The position numbers and the translations under genes were made by a program. This document shows, one piece after another, positions 23,557 through 35,614 of a stretch of 64,000 nucleotides of DNA. The DNA comes from Neocallimastix lanati (nom. inval.) (Eukaryota; Neocallimastigomycota; Neocallimastigomycetes; Neocallimastigales; Neocallimastigaceae): the NCBI GenBank assembly GCA_016946835.1, contig JACVTC010000150.1, forward strand, positions 64,001 through 128,000, written 5' to 3'. The notes under the pieces are model-generated. The model was not told the origin of the DNA and ran no database searches. It saw only the letters and a list, made by a program, of their open reading frames with translations. Every line of letters begins with the position of its first letter. Positions within the stretch are counted from its first letter, which is position 1.

Positions 23557-23922
23557 AAAAAAAAAAAAAAGTAAAAAAAAAAAAAAAAAGTAAAAAAAAA
23601 AAAAGTAAATAAAGTAAATATCTGTAAAGATGAAAACGTGGGGTGTGGACTACTAACTAAATTCTTAACTTTTTTTTTTTTTTTTTTTTTTTTTTGAACC
23701 AAGAAAAATATTATTAAGAGATTTCAAATTTCCATAAATACGTTTTTTAATGAAGAATAATAATATTATATTATTTATTGGAGTTTTTTATATGAATTTG
23801 ATGGGACTATGAATAGAAAGTTCTTCTTTACAACTATATCATTTTCAATAGTTGTTTCTCTTGGTTTTAAAAGGTTTTTTTTTTTTTTTTTTTTTTCTAC
23901 TATATCAACCAAAAATTAACTC
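23557..23922. other. Sequence flanking the second LINE insertion
   Basis: A-rich runs, then a T tract (about 23670-23694), about 180 bp of mixed sequence, another T tract (about 23876-23896), then TATATCAACCAAAAATTAAC before the target duplication. The arrangement echoes the flank of the full-length LINE at 929-1190. No gene was recognised. Confidence 0.4.
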
Positions 23923-23932
23923 TGGAGAGAGC

Positions 23933-23936
<4 letters not shown>
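23923..23936. repeat. Target-site duplication, left copy (LINE 2)
   Basis: TGGAGAGAGCTACT precedes the T tract of the truncated LINE and recurs exactly at 25938-25951, directly after the truncation point. Confidence 0.9.
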
Positions 23937-23979
<43 letters not shown>

Positions 23980-24153
23980 GGCAGCAAACTTGTTTCATCT
24001 TTATTAATTAAATATTTTATAAAATACATGTAATAAAATAATAAAAAAAGATAAAAAAAAAATAAACAAAAAATTAAAACACAAATAAAATAAAATAATG
24101 GTATAATATATTCTAGTTTCATTTAATTAATATTTGTAAGACTTCACAAGGGC

Positions 24154-24177
24154 ATTATTATACTGAAGTATAATAAT
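24154..24177 (-). other. 3' UTR hairpin, second LINE copy
   Basis: The same perfect 10-bp stem with 4-nt loop as at 1409-1432. Its conservation in an independently inserted copy shows it belongs to the element. Confidence 0.6.
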
Positions 24178-24208
24178 TAACTTTGACTTCGCAATGTTAA
24201 TCATAATT

Positions 24209-25937
24209 TTAAGATACAAAATTATGATCTTCATTGGTTGCGCTAGCCCTGCTGGCCTGTCTTACTGTTTCTTCAGCATTGACGCTCTTGGTAGTAGTAG
24301 TACGATTCGATTTGAACCTATTGAACAAAGACCATTGCTGGCCAATAGCAATAGGTATAATCGATTGGAGAAGTGCCGCAGTAACCACTAAGAACGGAGT
24401 ATCAGAATAAGCACCTGATTTCATCTGGCACTTAAATAGATCCTCCCATTCCCTTGTACTGTTATTAATACTTCGACCTCCAAGAAGGAAATTAAACACT
24501 TTTTCACACACACTAGAATCAATATACACATTATTTTCAATACTATTACTAACATTACTAAAAATACTATTCCTAATATTATTATTACTATTATAACTAT
24601 TACTATTATTACTATTACTATTATCATTATTACTATTAACAATATCATTTGTTAGGTTGCCACGGTAAAAAGCATTATATAAAAATAAAATTTTATCATT
24701 AACTTTACTACGAATATGATTGAAAAAGGGACAATCAATTAACCAATGACTTATCTATTGTTAATTACTTTTACAACAGGGACAAAAATTAGGACACATT
24801 TGATCCACTATTTTTGCAGCTTTAGCAATTCTAGCATCTAATCTATATCCGCTTCGTGCTCTCAATAGCCAATAGAAACCATATGAAAGATCAGGATAGT
24901 CATAACAAAGTTTTATAAATTTTGATGTTTCTTCGAATTTGTTTTTGTCATAAAACTCAGCTTTAATAGAATTGATTTTCATATCTCTTTTCCAATAAAA
25001 ATCCTTGATTTTATTATCGTTATTACCTCTTTTCTCTAGTTTACGTTTAAGAGTTCTACTTTCTTTTGTCCATGTATATTTTCTAGATTTTGGAATATTA
25101 TTAACTAAATAGGAAATAATACAATTTGAATTTTTCCATTTATCAAAACATTTGACCTGAGACAAAGCACACTTAGCTGACAATGGAGGAATATGTAAAT
25201 CTTTTGAAATAGAATATACATTAATAAATGATTTGGCTTTTTGTATACCTGCAATCCATCTTAATCCTTTACTAATTGATTTCTGAGTATTATTTGTTCT
25301 CGTTTTATTTGAACCAAGTAAAGGTGCAAAGTAAGAGACTTTACTAAGTACATAAGAGTTAATTATAATCTTCTTAAATGGAATAGGAATTTTGGAATTT
25401 GAAAGAAATTTACTAACAGAAAAGAGAGCTTTAGTAACTTTAGAGTTAAGTAATTTAATAATAGGTTTCAACGATAAGCTTTTATCAAATGGTATACCTA
25501 AATAGGTATAACATTTAGTTATTGGAATTGGTTGACCAGCAAGATAAAAAGTAGGATCTCTTTTATTTTGAAAAAGAGGTGTGTCTGGTCGAATCACCAT
25601 CGTAGCACACTTGTTAATTCCAAAATTCATCATATTAAATTTAGCCCATTCATTTACCTTCTTAAGCATTTTTTTCAACTTAGTTCTTGACGGTGCGCAT
25701 AGAACAATATCATCTGCAAAGAGTCCACCACAACATCTAGATTCGCCTAAAGGAATTCCAAGTTCTGAAACATCATTAAAAATGTCATTAATAAAAAGAT
25801 TGAAAAGAATTGGTGATAGTGGACAACCTTGTCTAACTCCTTTCATAATATTAAAAGATTCCGAATATTGATCATCAATTTTAACACTGGCTTTGGATGT
25901 CAAATATAGATTTTTTATAAATTGATAACATTTACCT
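24209..25937 (-). pseudogene. Truncated and mutated LINE ORF (C-terminal third)
   Basis: Corresponds to about residue 932 onward of the intact 1507-residue protein. It retains the GVRQGCPLSP and FADD motifs but lacks the N-terminal domain, the endonuclease and the first RT motifs. Two nonsense changes in the Cys/His cluster, next to CPCCKSN near 24753-24763, replace a Lys and a Trp codon of the intact copy and split the frame. It cannot encode a functional retrotransposition protein. Confidence 0.92.
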
Positions 25938-25951
25938 TGGAGAGAGCTACT
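25938..25951. repeat. Target-site duplication, right copy (LINE 2)
   Basis: Exact repeat of TGGAGAGAGCTACT at 23923-23936. It begins immediately after the last base shared with the full-length element. Confidence 0.9.
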
Positions 25952-27406
25952 CTAACTAATGAAATAATATAATGTTGGAAAAGTGGAGAAGTTCTTTTTT
26001 TTTTTTTTTTTTTTTTTTAATTTCCTTATTTACAGTATTGAATTATAGATAAAGTAGAGCCAAAGCTCTTCTATATGAAAAAAAAAAAAAAAAAAAAAAA
26101 AGAATATATAAAAGCTTTTATATATATAATATACAATAATTTGACTTTCACAATCTCTTAAAAAAAAAAAAAAAAAAAAGTTATTAAATACAAAAACCAA
26201 TTTTAATTTAATTTTAGATTTTTTTTTTTTTTTTTTTTTTTTAATATGAATTGGAAAAGAATGTTTTATTTATTAAAAATACTAAATATTAAATTATCAT
26301 CTATAAAAAAAAAAAAATACATTAATTTTTAAATATTAAAATAATAATAAAAAAAAAGAGTTTAAATAAAATAAAAAAATTTATATAAATAAAAAATTAA
26401 TTTAAATTAAATATATTTAATTAAAAATAAAATTTTTATATTATATTAATTAATAAAGTTAAAAATATAATGAAAATCTTTAGTAAATATTGGATTATGG
26501 GAATTGAAATCATTTCTACCAAAGAAATTATTGGTTGTTATTATTATTATTATTATTTTTTTTTATTATTTATATATTTATTTAAATTTAACTACTATTT
26601 TATTAATATATATACCGTTTTAATATTTTACATTAAATTGTAAAATATTTGATTATCAATATGTTAACGTCTTATTAATATCATTTAAATATATATATTA
26701 ATTTATTTAATAACTGATAATTTATGCTTAAATATATATATATTTTTAAATTTTTTTAATAGTAATAATAATATTATTACTATTTTTGTTTAGAAAATTT
26801 TTATTTCTTTTTAAATATTAAGTATTAAAAACTTATATATAATTAAATATGCATTTATAAATATAATTAATAAAAATTATATATTTAATTATAATTATTT
26901 TTAAATATGAAATTTTTTTTTCAATAATTTTTTTTTTTTTAATTTTGTAGTTTTAATTTTTTTTTTTCATTCCTTTTTTGTTTGTTTATTTGTTTATTTA
27001 ACAGAAAGAGTATTTATCCTTATTATTATTAATCGTTCGGAATTGATTTTTGATATTAAATATATATATGTAAATATTTCATTTCAATTATTATCATATC
27101 GGTTACCATATGTCTTCTTTAGTATATATATATATAAATCAAATTTAGAATTATAAATAATAATCTATATTATTTAAAATTTTCCTTAATTTTTTTTTTT
27201 TTTTTTGTTTTCAATTCCTTGCTATTTATATTAAAAAAAAATATTAGATTTATAAATAATAATCAATATTATTTATTATTTATTTTTTATTTTTTTTTTC
27301 TTTTTTTTCTTTTTAATTTTTATTTAATTTTTTTTTTTTTTTAATTTTTAAAATGCTAAAATATGTAGTTATTTTTTTTTAAAATTTTGGTATCCATAGT
27401 TATAAA
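25952..27406. other. Intergenic AT-rich DNA
   Basis: Homopolymer tracts (T near 25996-26018 and 26220-26242; A near 26080-26101 and 26160-26179) and TA-rich DNA, with no gene signals. The stretch next to 27406 would carry the 3' UTR of the minus-strand gene that follows. Confidence 0.6.
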
Positions 27407-29025
27407 TTAATAGTTATAGAAATTATCATTTTCACATAATGGTTTTTCATTTGTGATCATATTTTTAGAAGGAATAAGATCCAATACTTCAGCCCATAAT
27501 GATAATGCTTTTCTTTCATATTTTTCCATAAATTCTTTAACTTGTCTTTTCTTGGCATCAAAATCTGTATTCTCTATAATTGATGGTAAATCTTCCCATT
27601 TGTCGAAATAAACAAATAAATGCTTAAAATCACTATTATAAAATTCAACATAATTTGAAACACCATTTTCGACATCATTTAATTCTTTATGAGCAAATCC
27701 ATATCTATCATCTCTTAATAATTCTTTAAATAGTCTTTCTGATGGAAGAATCATAGCAACACCATATCTGAAGTTTTCCATCATTTTCATAATAGAAACT
27801 TGATAAGGTAACATTAAAAGGGCTTTATAAGTAGCAAGAACTAATGGACCACCATATCTATGAGGTAATTTAGTAAATTTAACACCAACATTCTCTAAAT
27901 TAGGAAGAGTAATAGATTCATCATGGTCAGAATGATTAATAAAAGCTATTTCATCATGAACTTCGTTATGTTGTTCATGCATAACAGCAGGTGGAGCATA
28001 ACCAATAGGTCTAATTAAATAATATTTTGGAATATGTACTCCTTCTTTACATGCGAAATATGCTTCAAATGGATTATTTTCAACAACAACGACATTTTTA
28101 TTTTCCTTAACTGCTTTTCCAAATTTACTTAAATAATCATCTTTATTTTCATCAGTTACAAATAAATCGAATCTATATATAATAATAAAATTATAAATTT
28201 TAATATTTATTTTATAAATAATAAGTAAGATTGGTGCTATAATAAAATTTATTTTCTTAAAAAAAAAAGTAAAAAAATAATTTATCAAAATTTTTTTATT
28301 TTTATCATTTTAATATTTAATAAAAAAAAAAAACAAATAGCTTTACCTATTGGTTATTTCTAATATAATTTTAGCTTTACAAGGATTTGTAAGATAAATA
28401 TATGAATCAGGTATTATATCACTGATGACAATAAAATCATATCTATTACACATCATCTCAACATATGATTTACATTTATCTTCTTTATAACAATTAGGTC
28501 TTACATCAAAGTCATACTAAATAATTTTTATCATATAATAAAATAAAAAAAAACTTTAGTAACTTTAAATATTTTTACTATTTTTTTTTTTTTAATTTAT
28601 TTATATTTATACAAACATATATATATATTTATTATTTTTAAACTTACCCATGGTGATAATACTGTAACATCAAAGCTTAATAACTTAGCAATAGTACTGA
28701 AATTAGAAATTGTTCCTTCATGTCTTGAAAAATATAATATTTTTTTACCAACATAGTGTAATTTATTTTCAGGAACTTCAACATTTTTAAAATCAATACT
28801 ATCTATAATATTTTTGTTATTGGTATCTTCATTATTATTTATACTTTTTGATTCTTCTTCCACTTCAACGCCTTTTATATTTTTACCATTATCATATGTA
28901 TTTATAAGATTGTTTTTATTTAATTCACAACTACGATTTGTATTTGAAACTAATGTAATAAATAATATTGTAAACAACAATATTATTATTAAAGCTTTAA
29001 ATATAACTTCATTATTTCTACGCAT
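27407..29025 (-). CDS. Type II membrane protein, possibly glycosyltransferase-like; three exons
   Basis: Three exons on the minus strand, 29025-28648, 28516-28347 and 28172-27407, join in frame to 437 residues. Donors are GTAAGT and GTAAAG; acceptors are TTTAG and TATAG. The first junction is phase 0, the second phase 2. Extending the last exon upstream reads into the intron, so the apparent start at 28288 is false. Residues about 10-28 are a hydrophobic anchor (FKALIIILLFTILFITLV) after a short basic tail, followed by an Asn/Glu-rich stem: a type II Golgi/ER layout. The body contains KKILYFSRHEGTISNF (near 92), YDFIVISDIIPDSYIYL, KIILEITNRFDLFV across the last junction, a His/Asp-rich stretch and a C-terminal helical part (FMEKYERKALSLWAEVL). 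The Asn-Arg-Phe-Asp signature and overall layout recall uncharacterised fungal glycosyltransferase-like proteins. Family assignment is weak; the exon structure is well supported. Confidence 0.75.
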
Positions 29026-30779
29026 TTTATTTATTGTTTTATTAACTTTTATTTTTATTATTTTTTTTTTAATTTAATATCTGTTAAATTAACAAATCTT
29101 AATGAAAATTATATAAATAATAAAAAAATTGTAATATATTTTCAATGTTTTTATTATTTCATAACCAAATTTGTTAAGGTGGAAGTCTTATATATATATA
29201 TATATATATTTTTTAATTTAAAAATTTTAAGGGTTAAAAAATGTTATATTATTTATTTTTTAATTTATTATCATTATTTTTTTTTATTATATTCAACATA
29301 AATTATCTTATATAATGAAATATATAATTATTATATTTAAAAATATATTATAAATGTATAATTTAAATTACTCCTTTTATTATTATATTAAAAAAAATTT
29401 TTTTTTTTTTTTTTTATTCAAATTACCAATTAATCTTAATGATCTCTTGTAGTAATATTATGTTTGAAAAAACTTTTATATTTGTATAAGAGTACAAAAT
29501 ATTAATTTTTTAATATTTTAAATTTTTGGTACAAAAAAAAAGATTATTTTTAATTTTTTTTATTTAATTAAATTTATATAAATTTTTTTTTTCTTTTGTT
29601 TATATTGAAATTATTTTAAAAAAAAAATTTTTTTGATAGTAATAAAGTTTGATATTAAATGAAAAAATTTTTTAAATATATTAAAATATATGTTTAAAAG
29701 AAATTTAGAAATCATATCATATATTCTTAATATATTTAAAATAAATTAAAAAGAATAATTATTAAATAATTAGACTTTGTATTACTTTTTGTGAAACATG
29801 AAATATAGGACTTTTTCCATTTAGAATTTTTAGAAGTTCCCTACCACATAAAAAAAATTTTTTTTCTTTCATATATTTATTATTAATAAAAATACATTTT
29901 CATATTACAGAAATAATATCAAATCCAATCCTCTCCCTTTAATAATAGCTATTAACAATAAAAACTATTTATTATATAATTTAATTTCATATTTTTTTTT
30001 TTGCATTATATTGTTAGTTTTTTAATTTTATTTTATTTTTTTTTTTTTTTTTTGAAAATTCTTTACTAATAAAAAATATTAAAATAAAAAAAATAAAAAT
30101 TTGTATAAATAAGTTTCAAAAAAAAAAAAATTTTTTAAATTATATTTTTTAAACTATTAATATATATATTTACAATATTAATTCTAATATACATATTTAA
30201 TATATTTTTTAAAAAAGAGTAAATTTATTATAAAAAAAAATATATTATTAAATTAATATACAACATTTTATTTTCATTTTATATAATAAAATTCTTAAAT
30301 CAAGATTTTTTTTAATCTATTGCTAATCATTAATCATAAAAAAAAAAATAAATTATATAAAGCATATTAATATTTAATTTCTACTGAGAAAGATGATTTT
30401 CATAATCATATTAATATATTATTACAATATAATTAATGAAAATATGCTTTATTATTTATAGTCTGGATTTAATTGAAATTCAAATGACAATTATAAAAAG
30501 ATATGTAAAAAGAAAAAAAGAAAAATCTAAAAAAAAAAAACTAATTTAACTTTATTATTATTTAAATAATATGAATTTTTTTTTTTATTTTCTTCATCCT
30601 ATACAAAAATATGATTTACATTGTATCCTCTTTTATTAAAGTTTATTACTATTGTTATTATCAGTTTTACATTCAAACTTTAAATAATAATATATTTATA
30701 TAGAAAAGTTAAATTAAAAAATCTTGGTATTATATAGTCAATTGTACAGAATTTTTATTATTATTTAGAGTTTAAAATT
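29026..30779. other. Intergenic AT-rich DNA
   Basis: Contains the upstream region of the preceding minus-strand gene. Otherwise A/T runs, TA repeats and scattered complex words, with no open frame of coding character on either strand. Confidence 0.6.
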
Positions 30780-31170
30780 AAAATAATAAATAATAAATAA
30801 TAAATAATAAATAATAAATAATAAATAATAAATAATAAATAATAAATAATAAATAATAAATAATAAATAATAAATAATAAATAATTAAATAAATAATAAT
30901 AAATAATAAATAATAAATAATAAATAATAAATAATAAATAATAAATAATAAATAATTAAATAAATAATAATAAATAATAAATAATAAATAATAAATAATA
31001 AATAATAAACAATTAAATAATGAATAATTAAATAAATAATAATAAATAATAATAAATAATAAATAATAAATAATTAAATAATAAATAATAAATAATAAAC
31101 AATTAAATAAATAATAATAAATAATAAATAATAAATAATAAATAATAAATAAATAAATAATAAATAATAA
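30780..31170. repeat. (AATAATA)n heptamer array, interrupted
   Basis: About 50 copies of a 7-bp unit AATAATA, broken by recurring AATTAAATAAATAAT interruptions. The interruptions recur and so mark a higher-order repeat of roughly 70 bp. The same heptamer appears at 36371-36463 and about 14748-14790. Confidence 0.85.
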
Positions 31171-31777
31171 ACAATTAAATAATGAATAAAATTAAATATT
31201 TATTATTAATAAAAATGGAGATTCCAGATTTCATCATTGTTCTCCTATTTCATTTCATTTCATTTCCTTTTTTTTTTATTTTTTTTTTTTTTTTTTTTTT
31301 CATTTTAATATACAAATTTCCCTTTTTTTTTTTTTTTTTTTTAATTTTTAATATATTTTACAATTAATATATTATAATTATATATTATATTTTATATATT
31401 CATATTGTTAAACCATTATTTATATTTAAAGATTATTTTAATTTGATTTACCATCTATTAGGATTAAAATTTAAAAACACATATAAAACATTAAATATTA
31501 ATAATATATTTAAGTAATAATACTTTGCATATTTTATTATATACTTGACAATTTATAATATTTTATTGTAATTAAATTCCTATTATTTCTATTTTATTTA
31601 TATTTCTATTTTATTATATATTTCTGTTTTATATTATTAATATTTCATAAATTTTATTATACTTTATGTGATAAAGTAGGAAGTTCAGGTGGGGATATAA
31701 TTTATATGTTTTATAAAATTATTTTATTTAAATTTTATTTATTTAGAAGAATGACATTTACTTATCATTCTTTAAAA
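31171..31777. other. Intergenic AT-rich DNA
   Basis: T-rich stretch with long T tracts near 31280-31300 and 31323-31342. No gene seen. Confidence 0.6.
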
Positions 31778-31786
31778 TGTAAACTA
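31778..31786. repeat. Putative 9-bp target-site duplication, left
   Basis: TGTAAACTA occurs here and exactly at 33368-33376, immediately outside the inverted-repeat ends of the element between them. Confidence 0.65.
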
Positions 31787-33367
31787 GGGGGGGAGGAGCA
31801 TTTCGCAAAATTTCATTTCGGAAAGTTTCATTTCGGAAAATTTACATAAAAAGTTTCATTTCGCAAAATTTCATTTCGGAAAAGTTTCATTTCGCAAAAT
31901 TTTTAATAAATAAATAAATTAATAATAAAATAAATAAATAATATATATAATTTAAATAAAAAACTAAATAAATAAAAATAAATATATAAAACTATAATAA
32001 ATATATAAATTTTAAAATTAAATTTTTAAAAAAAAATGTACATATGTGTATGGACATATACATAATAAATATACATTATATAATAATAAATATTCATTAG
32101 AATTAACGCTTTAAAAAAATAAAATATTTTTTCATATGTTTTAAACGTTTTATAATTTTTTAAAATATATATAAGAATTTTATATATATAAAAAAAATAA
32201 GTATTAATAATTTAAAAGATGTAAAGGATAATAATTTAAAATATAATTGTTAAATTTAAAATATAATTATTAAAAAAAAGATTAAAAAATAATATTTAAA
32301 TAATTAATTGATCATTTTACACCTTTTAAGTCCTTGCGCAGTATTTTAAAAATCTTAAATTGCTAATAAATTTTTTTAATAAAAGAAATATTTATAAATA
32401 ATTCAGTAAAAAAAAAAAAAAAAAAAAAAAAAAAGATGAGGACATCATAAAAAAGGGAGTTAAAAGTAGCACAAAATTAGGATGATTTTAGGTGGTATCT
32501 ATTTTTTTATTTTATATTTTATATTTTATATTTTATATTTTATATTTTATATTTTATATTTTATATTTTATATTTTATATTTTATATTTTATATTTTATA
32601 TTTTATATTTTATATTTTATATTTTATATTTTATATTTTATATTTTATATTTTATATTTTATATTTTATATTTTATATTTTATATTTTATATTTTATATT
32701 TATATTTATTTATATTTATATTTTTTATATATATTTTTTTATTTTTTTTATTTTTTTTATTTTTTATTTTATATTTTTTATTTTTTATTTTTTATATTTT
32801 ATATTTTTTTTATTTTATTTTTATTTTTTATTTTTTATATTTTTTTTATTTTATTTTTTATTTTTTATTTTATATTTTTTATTTTTATTTTTTATTTTTT
32901 ATTTTATATATATATATATATATATTTTTATTTTTTATTTTTATTTTATATTTTATATTTTATATTTTTTTTATATTTTATACTTATATTTTTTTTTTAT
33001 TTTATATTTTTATATTTTATACTTTATATTTTTTTTTTTTTTTTATTTTATATTTTTATAATTTATATTTTTATATTTTATATTTTATATTTTTTTTTTA
33101 TATTTTATATTTTGTATTTTATATTTTTTTTTTATATTTTATATTTTATATTTTATATTTTTTTTTTTTTATTTTATATTTTTTATTTTATATTTTATAA
33201 TTCTTTTTTTTTTTTTTTTATTTTTTTATTATTTATTTATTTATTTATTTTATTATTTATTTATCTATTTATTAAAATTTTGCGAAATGAACTTTTGCGA
33301 AATGACACAAAAAATTTTGCGAAATGAAACTTTTCCGAAATGAATTTTTGCGAAATGACACACACTC
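31787..33367. mobile_element. Putative fold-back / non-autonomous DNA transposon with inverted subterminal repeat clusters
   Basis: The left end (31798-31905) carries six tandem variants of TTTCATTTCGCAAAATTTC or TTTCATTTCGGAAAAGTT. The right end (33275-33357) carries the same motif in reverse complement (AATTTTGCGAAATGAA) about five times. The two clusters therefore form imperfect long inverted repeats, bounded by a 9-bp direct repeat. The outermost bases differ (a G run at left, CACACACTC at right). No transposase ORF is present. The interior is AT-rich and dominated by an ATTTTAT array. A 9-bp duplication with long inverted ends would fit Mutator-like elements, but assignment is inference. 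Confidence 0.6.
32506..32703. repeat. (ATTTTAT)n heptamer array inside the fold-back element
   Basis: About 28 nearly perfect copies of a 7-bp unit, followed to about 33180 by a degenerate continuation. The long FYILYFI frames at 32482-33327 simply read this repeat. Confidence 0.9.
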
Positions 33368-33376
33368 TGTAAACTA
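33368..33376. repeat. Putative 9-bp target-site duplication, right
   Basis: Exact copy of TGTAAACTA at 31778-31786. Confidence 0.65.
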
Positions 33377-34069
33377 ACATTTATTCCTAAAATTAATATT
33401 TATTTTCATATTTTGATCTCAAGAATTACTATAATCTACTATTTATTATTCTTGGACTAAAACTATTTCTTAAGTATTTTTTTCTTTTATAATTATTTAC
33501 TATAATAAAGTTTTCCTATATTAGAGTATAAATATTAATTATTTACTTTTCATTAATTATTAAATTAAATAATAAACATATATAAATTAATTTTTAATAT
33601 AAATACAATAAAAACTAGATTAATGCATAAATTTATGCTTTTACTACATTTAATTAACATTTAATTAACATAAATTTATTATTAATTAGAGTTTTTATTT
33701 TTATTCCATATCATACACTTTACATATTACTTAATTACTATTTTTTTTTTTATTTTTTAATTTTTATTTTAATTCTACTATATATTTGATTTGATTAAAT
33801 TTACTAGTACTTCTCATATTTTATTATGCTTAATATTTATTACATTATATTATATTATATTATATTTTAATTTGAATAATAATCAAAGTTGTTGTTATAT
33901 ACTCGTTTTGCTATTTATTTTATTTTATTTTATTCGATTTATATTAATACTTTATTATTTCATGTTTAAAATATTGATTTTAGAAGTAATGAAATTTTAA
34001 ATCTACTAAACGCAATATTTTGCTTTTCCCTATTTATTAGCGAGGTTTAAAGATTAAATATTAATCAAT
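33377..34069. other. Intergenic AT-rich DNA
   Basis: No gene recognised. The 69-codon frame at 33791-34000 is a hydrophobic reading of T-rich DNA without family features. Confidence 0.55.
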
Positions 34070-35460
34070 ATTATTGATATGTTTAAATTTAAGGATATTA
34101 GTGAATTCAAATATTTCTTGAAGATAGTATGTTTGGAATTTGTTGATTTATTCTTACTGATAATAAGAAAATAAATTTAATTGATAATGGAATAGAAATA
34201 CTAAAGATAAAATTGAATAATCTTCCTTTTCACATTACATATCAAAATCAAAATTGTAAAATAATAAAATATTTAGTAGAAAGTAAAAAGACGATATTAA
34301 TACAAAATAATAATAAGCATAATGGTAAGTAAGAAACCACTTTTTATTATCTATTTAAGAGATATAATAATAATAAAAAAAAAAAAAAAAGTTGAGTCTC
34401 TGTTTTATTTAGATAAAAAAAATAAAGAGTCATGATAAAATTTCCAAGAATAAAAACTTAAGTATAAGAGAATCAAGAAAAACAGATATGGTTCATTATT
34501 TGAATTATGCATTTAAACAAGGAAATAAAAATATAGTAAACTATTTTAATGAATGATGTGCAAATAAATGGAAAAGGTGAAAAAAAGAACACCACTATTT
34601 GATGTATGTCGTATTGGAAATGAAAAAATTTAGCAAAAATTTTAATTAAAATCTTTGTATAAATGTAATGAAAATAGATATGATAATACATCATTATTTA
34701 AGCTTGCCTTAATGAAAATGATATCATATTAAAATATTTAAATGACAGTAGTAAGGAGCATAGATATAAATAATGATAATAGGATAATTTTTCATTAATA
34801 TCTTAATCATATTATAATGAAAATGAAAATATCGTAAAATATTTAATTATACATGGTACTGTTATAAATAAATAAAACAAAAGAGATAAATTACCATTAT
34901 TTGATAAATGTAATAATGAAAATAAAAATATAGTAAAATATTTAATTGATCTTTCCTTAGGTAATAAAAAAGAAGACCGTTATGAAATTGGTATTATTTC
35001 ATGTAAATTTTAATAGAATATAAATATTAGTGAAATATTTTAATTGAAATATTTAATTGAAATTTATAAAAATATAAATAAAAAGAAACAAGTGAAATAG
35101 TAAAACCTCATTATTTTATATATTTTCATAGTTGAAAATAAAAATATATATATCAAAATATTTAATAAAGCATAATATTATTATGAATAACTAAAGCGAA
35201 AGAAGTTAAATACCATTATTTGGTACATGCGGTATTGGAAATGAAACTATAGTAAAATATTTAATAGTAGCATATTTAACTGAAATTAAAGCTAATATAA
35301 AAATAAATAAATAAATAAATAAAACAATAAATATAATTAAAAAGGACAAAGTTGACAAAACACCACTGCCTTATGCATATGAATATGGAAATAAAATTAT
35401 GATAGAAATATTTAATTGAATTTAGAGCAAATATCAATAAAGTAGAGAAATAAATAAATA
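34070..35460 (+). pseudogene. Decayed ankyrin-repeat protein gene
   Basis: Many degenerate ankyrin units can be read on the plus strand, in shifting frames and interrupted by stops. Recognisable pieces are KIIKYLVES (about 34259), QGNKNIVNYF (about 34516), NENENIVKYLIIHGT (about 34816), LPLFDKCNNENKNIVKYLID (about 34889-34950) and IPLFGTCGIGNETIVKYLI (about 35210-35264). The spacing is about one unit per 100 bp, as expected for 33-residue repeats. Frameshifts and stops in nearly every unit rule out an intact product. Large ankyrin families are common in gut fungi; this copy is clearly dead. The ends of the relic are approximate. Confidence 0.8.
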
Positions 35461-35560
35461 AAAAAAAATATTTTTCATTCATTAAAATTTATTCTTATTT
35501 AGTTTCTTATTTTAATCTTAATAAATTTAAAAATTTCATATAGCTGTTAATTTATATAAT

Positions 35561-35614
35561 TAATAGAAATTATTTGTTATATATATATACATGTATAACA
35601 AATAATTTCTATTA
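35561..35614. repeat. Perfect 21-bp inverted repeat
   Basis: TAATAGAAATTATTTGTTAT plus A (35561-35581) is the exact reverse complement of 35594-35614, with a 12-nt loop. It lies about 100 bp past the ankyrin relic and could be its former 3'-end hairpin or a small fold-back insertion. Confidence 0.8.

Larger units (their letters stand above)
23937..25937 (-). mobile_element. 5'-truncated LINE copy
   Basis: This minus-strand copy matches the full-length element from its 3' tail up to the position equivalent to about 3192 of the first copy, inside the reverse transcriptase region. It then stops abruptly at the 14-bp target duplication. The T tract at 23937-23976 is the poly(A) tail. Identity to the first copy is very high by eye (scattered single-base changes and small indels in the 3' UTR). 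5' truncation with target duplication is the usual outcome of incomplete target-primed reverse transcription. Confidence 0.93.

Noticed and set aside
22629-23702. 357-codon minus-strand frame rich in Phe, Ile, Leu and Tyr
   Set aside because: It is only the reading of the AAAAAT array and neighbouring A tracts; period-6 DNA stays open in every frame.
28173-28288. Apparent N-terminus of a 293-codon minus-strand frame
   Set aside because: Intron sequence; a TATAG acceptor and matching phase place the exon start at 28172.
30780-31170. Regular repeat-spacer look, considered as a CRISPR-like array
   Set aside because: Units are 7 bp, AT-only, with repeated rather than unique interruptions, in a eukaryotic context.
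32482-33327. 281-codon plus-strand frame rich in Phe, Ile and Tyr
   Set aside because: Reading of the ATTTTAT array inside the fold-back element; no protein features.
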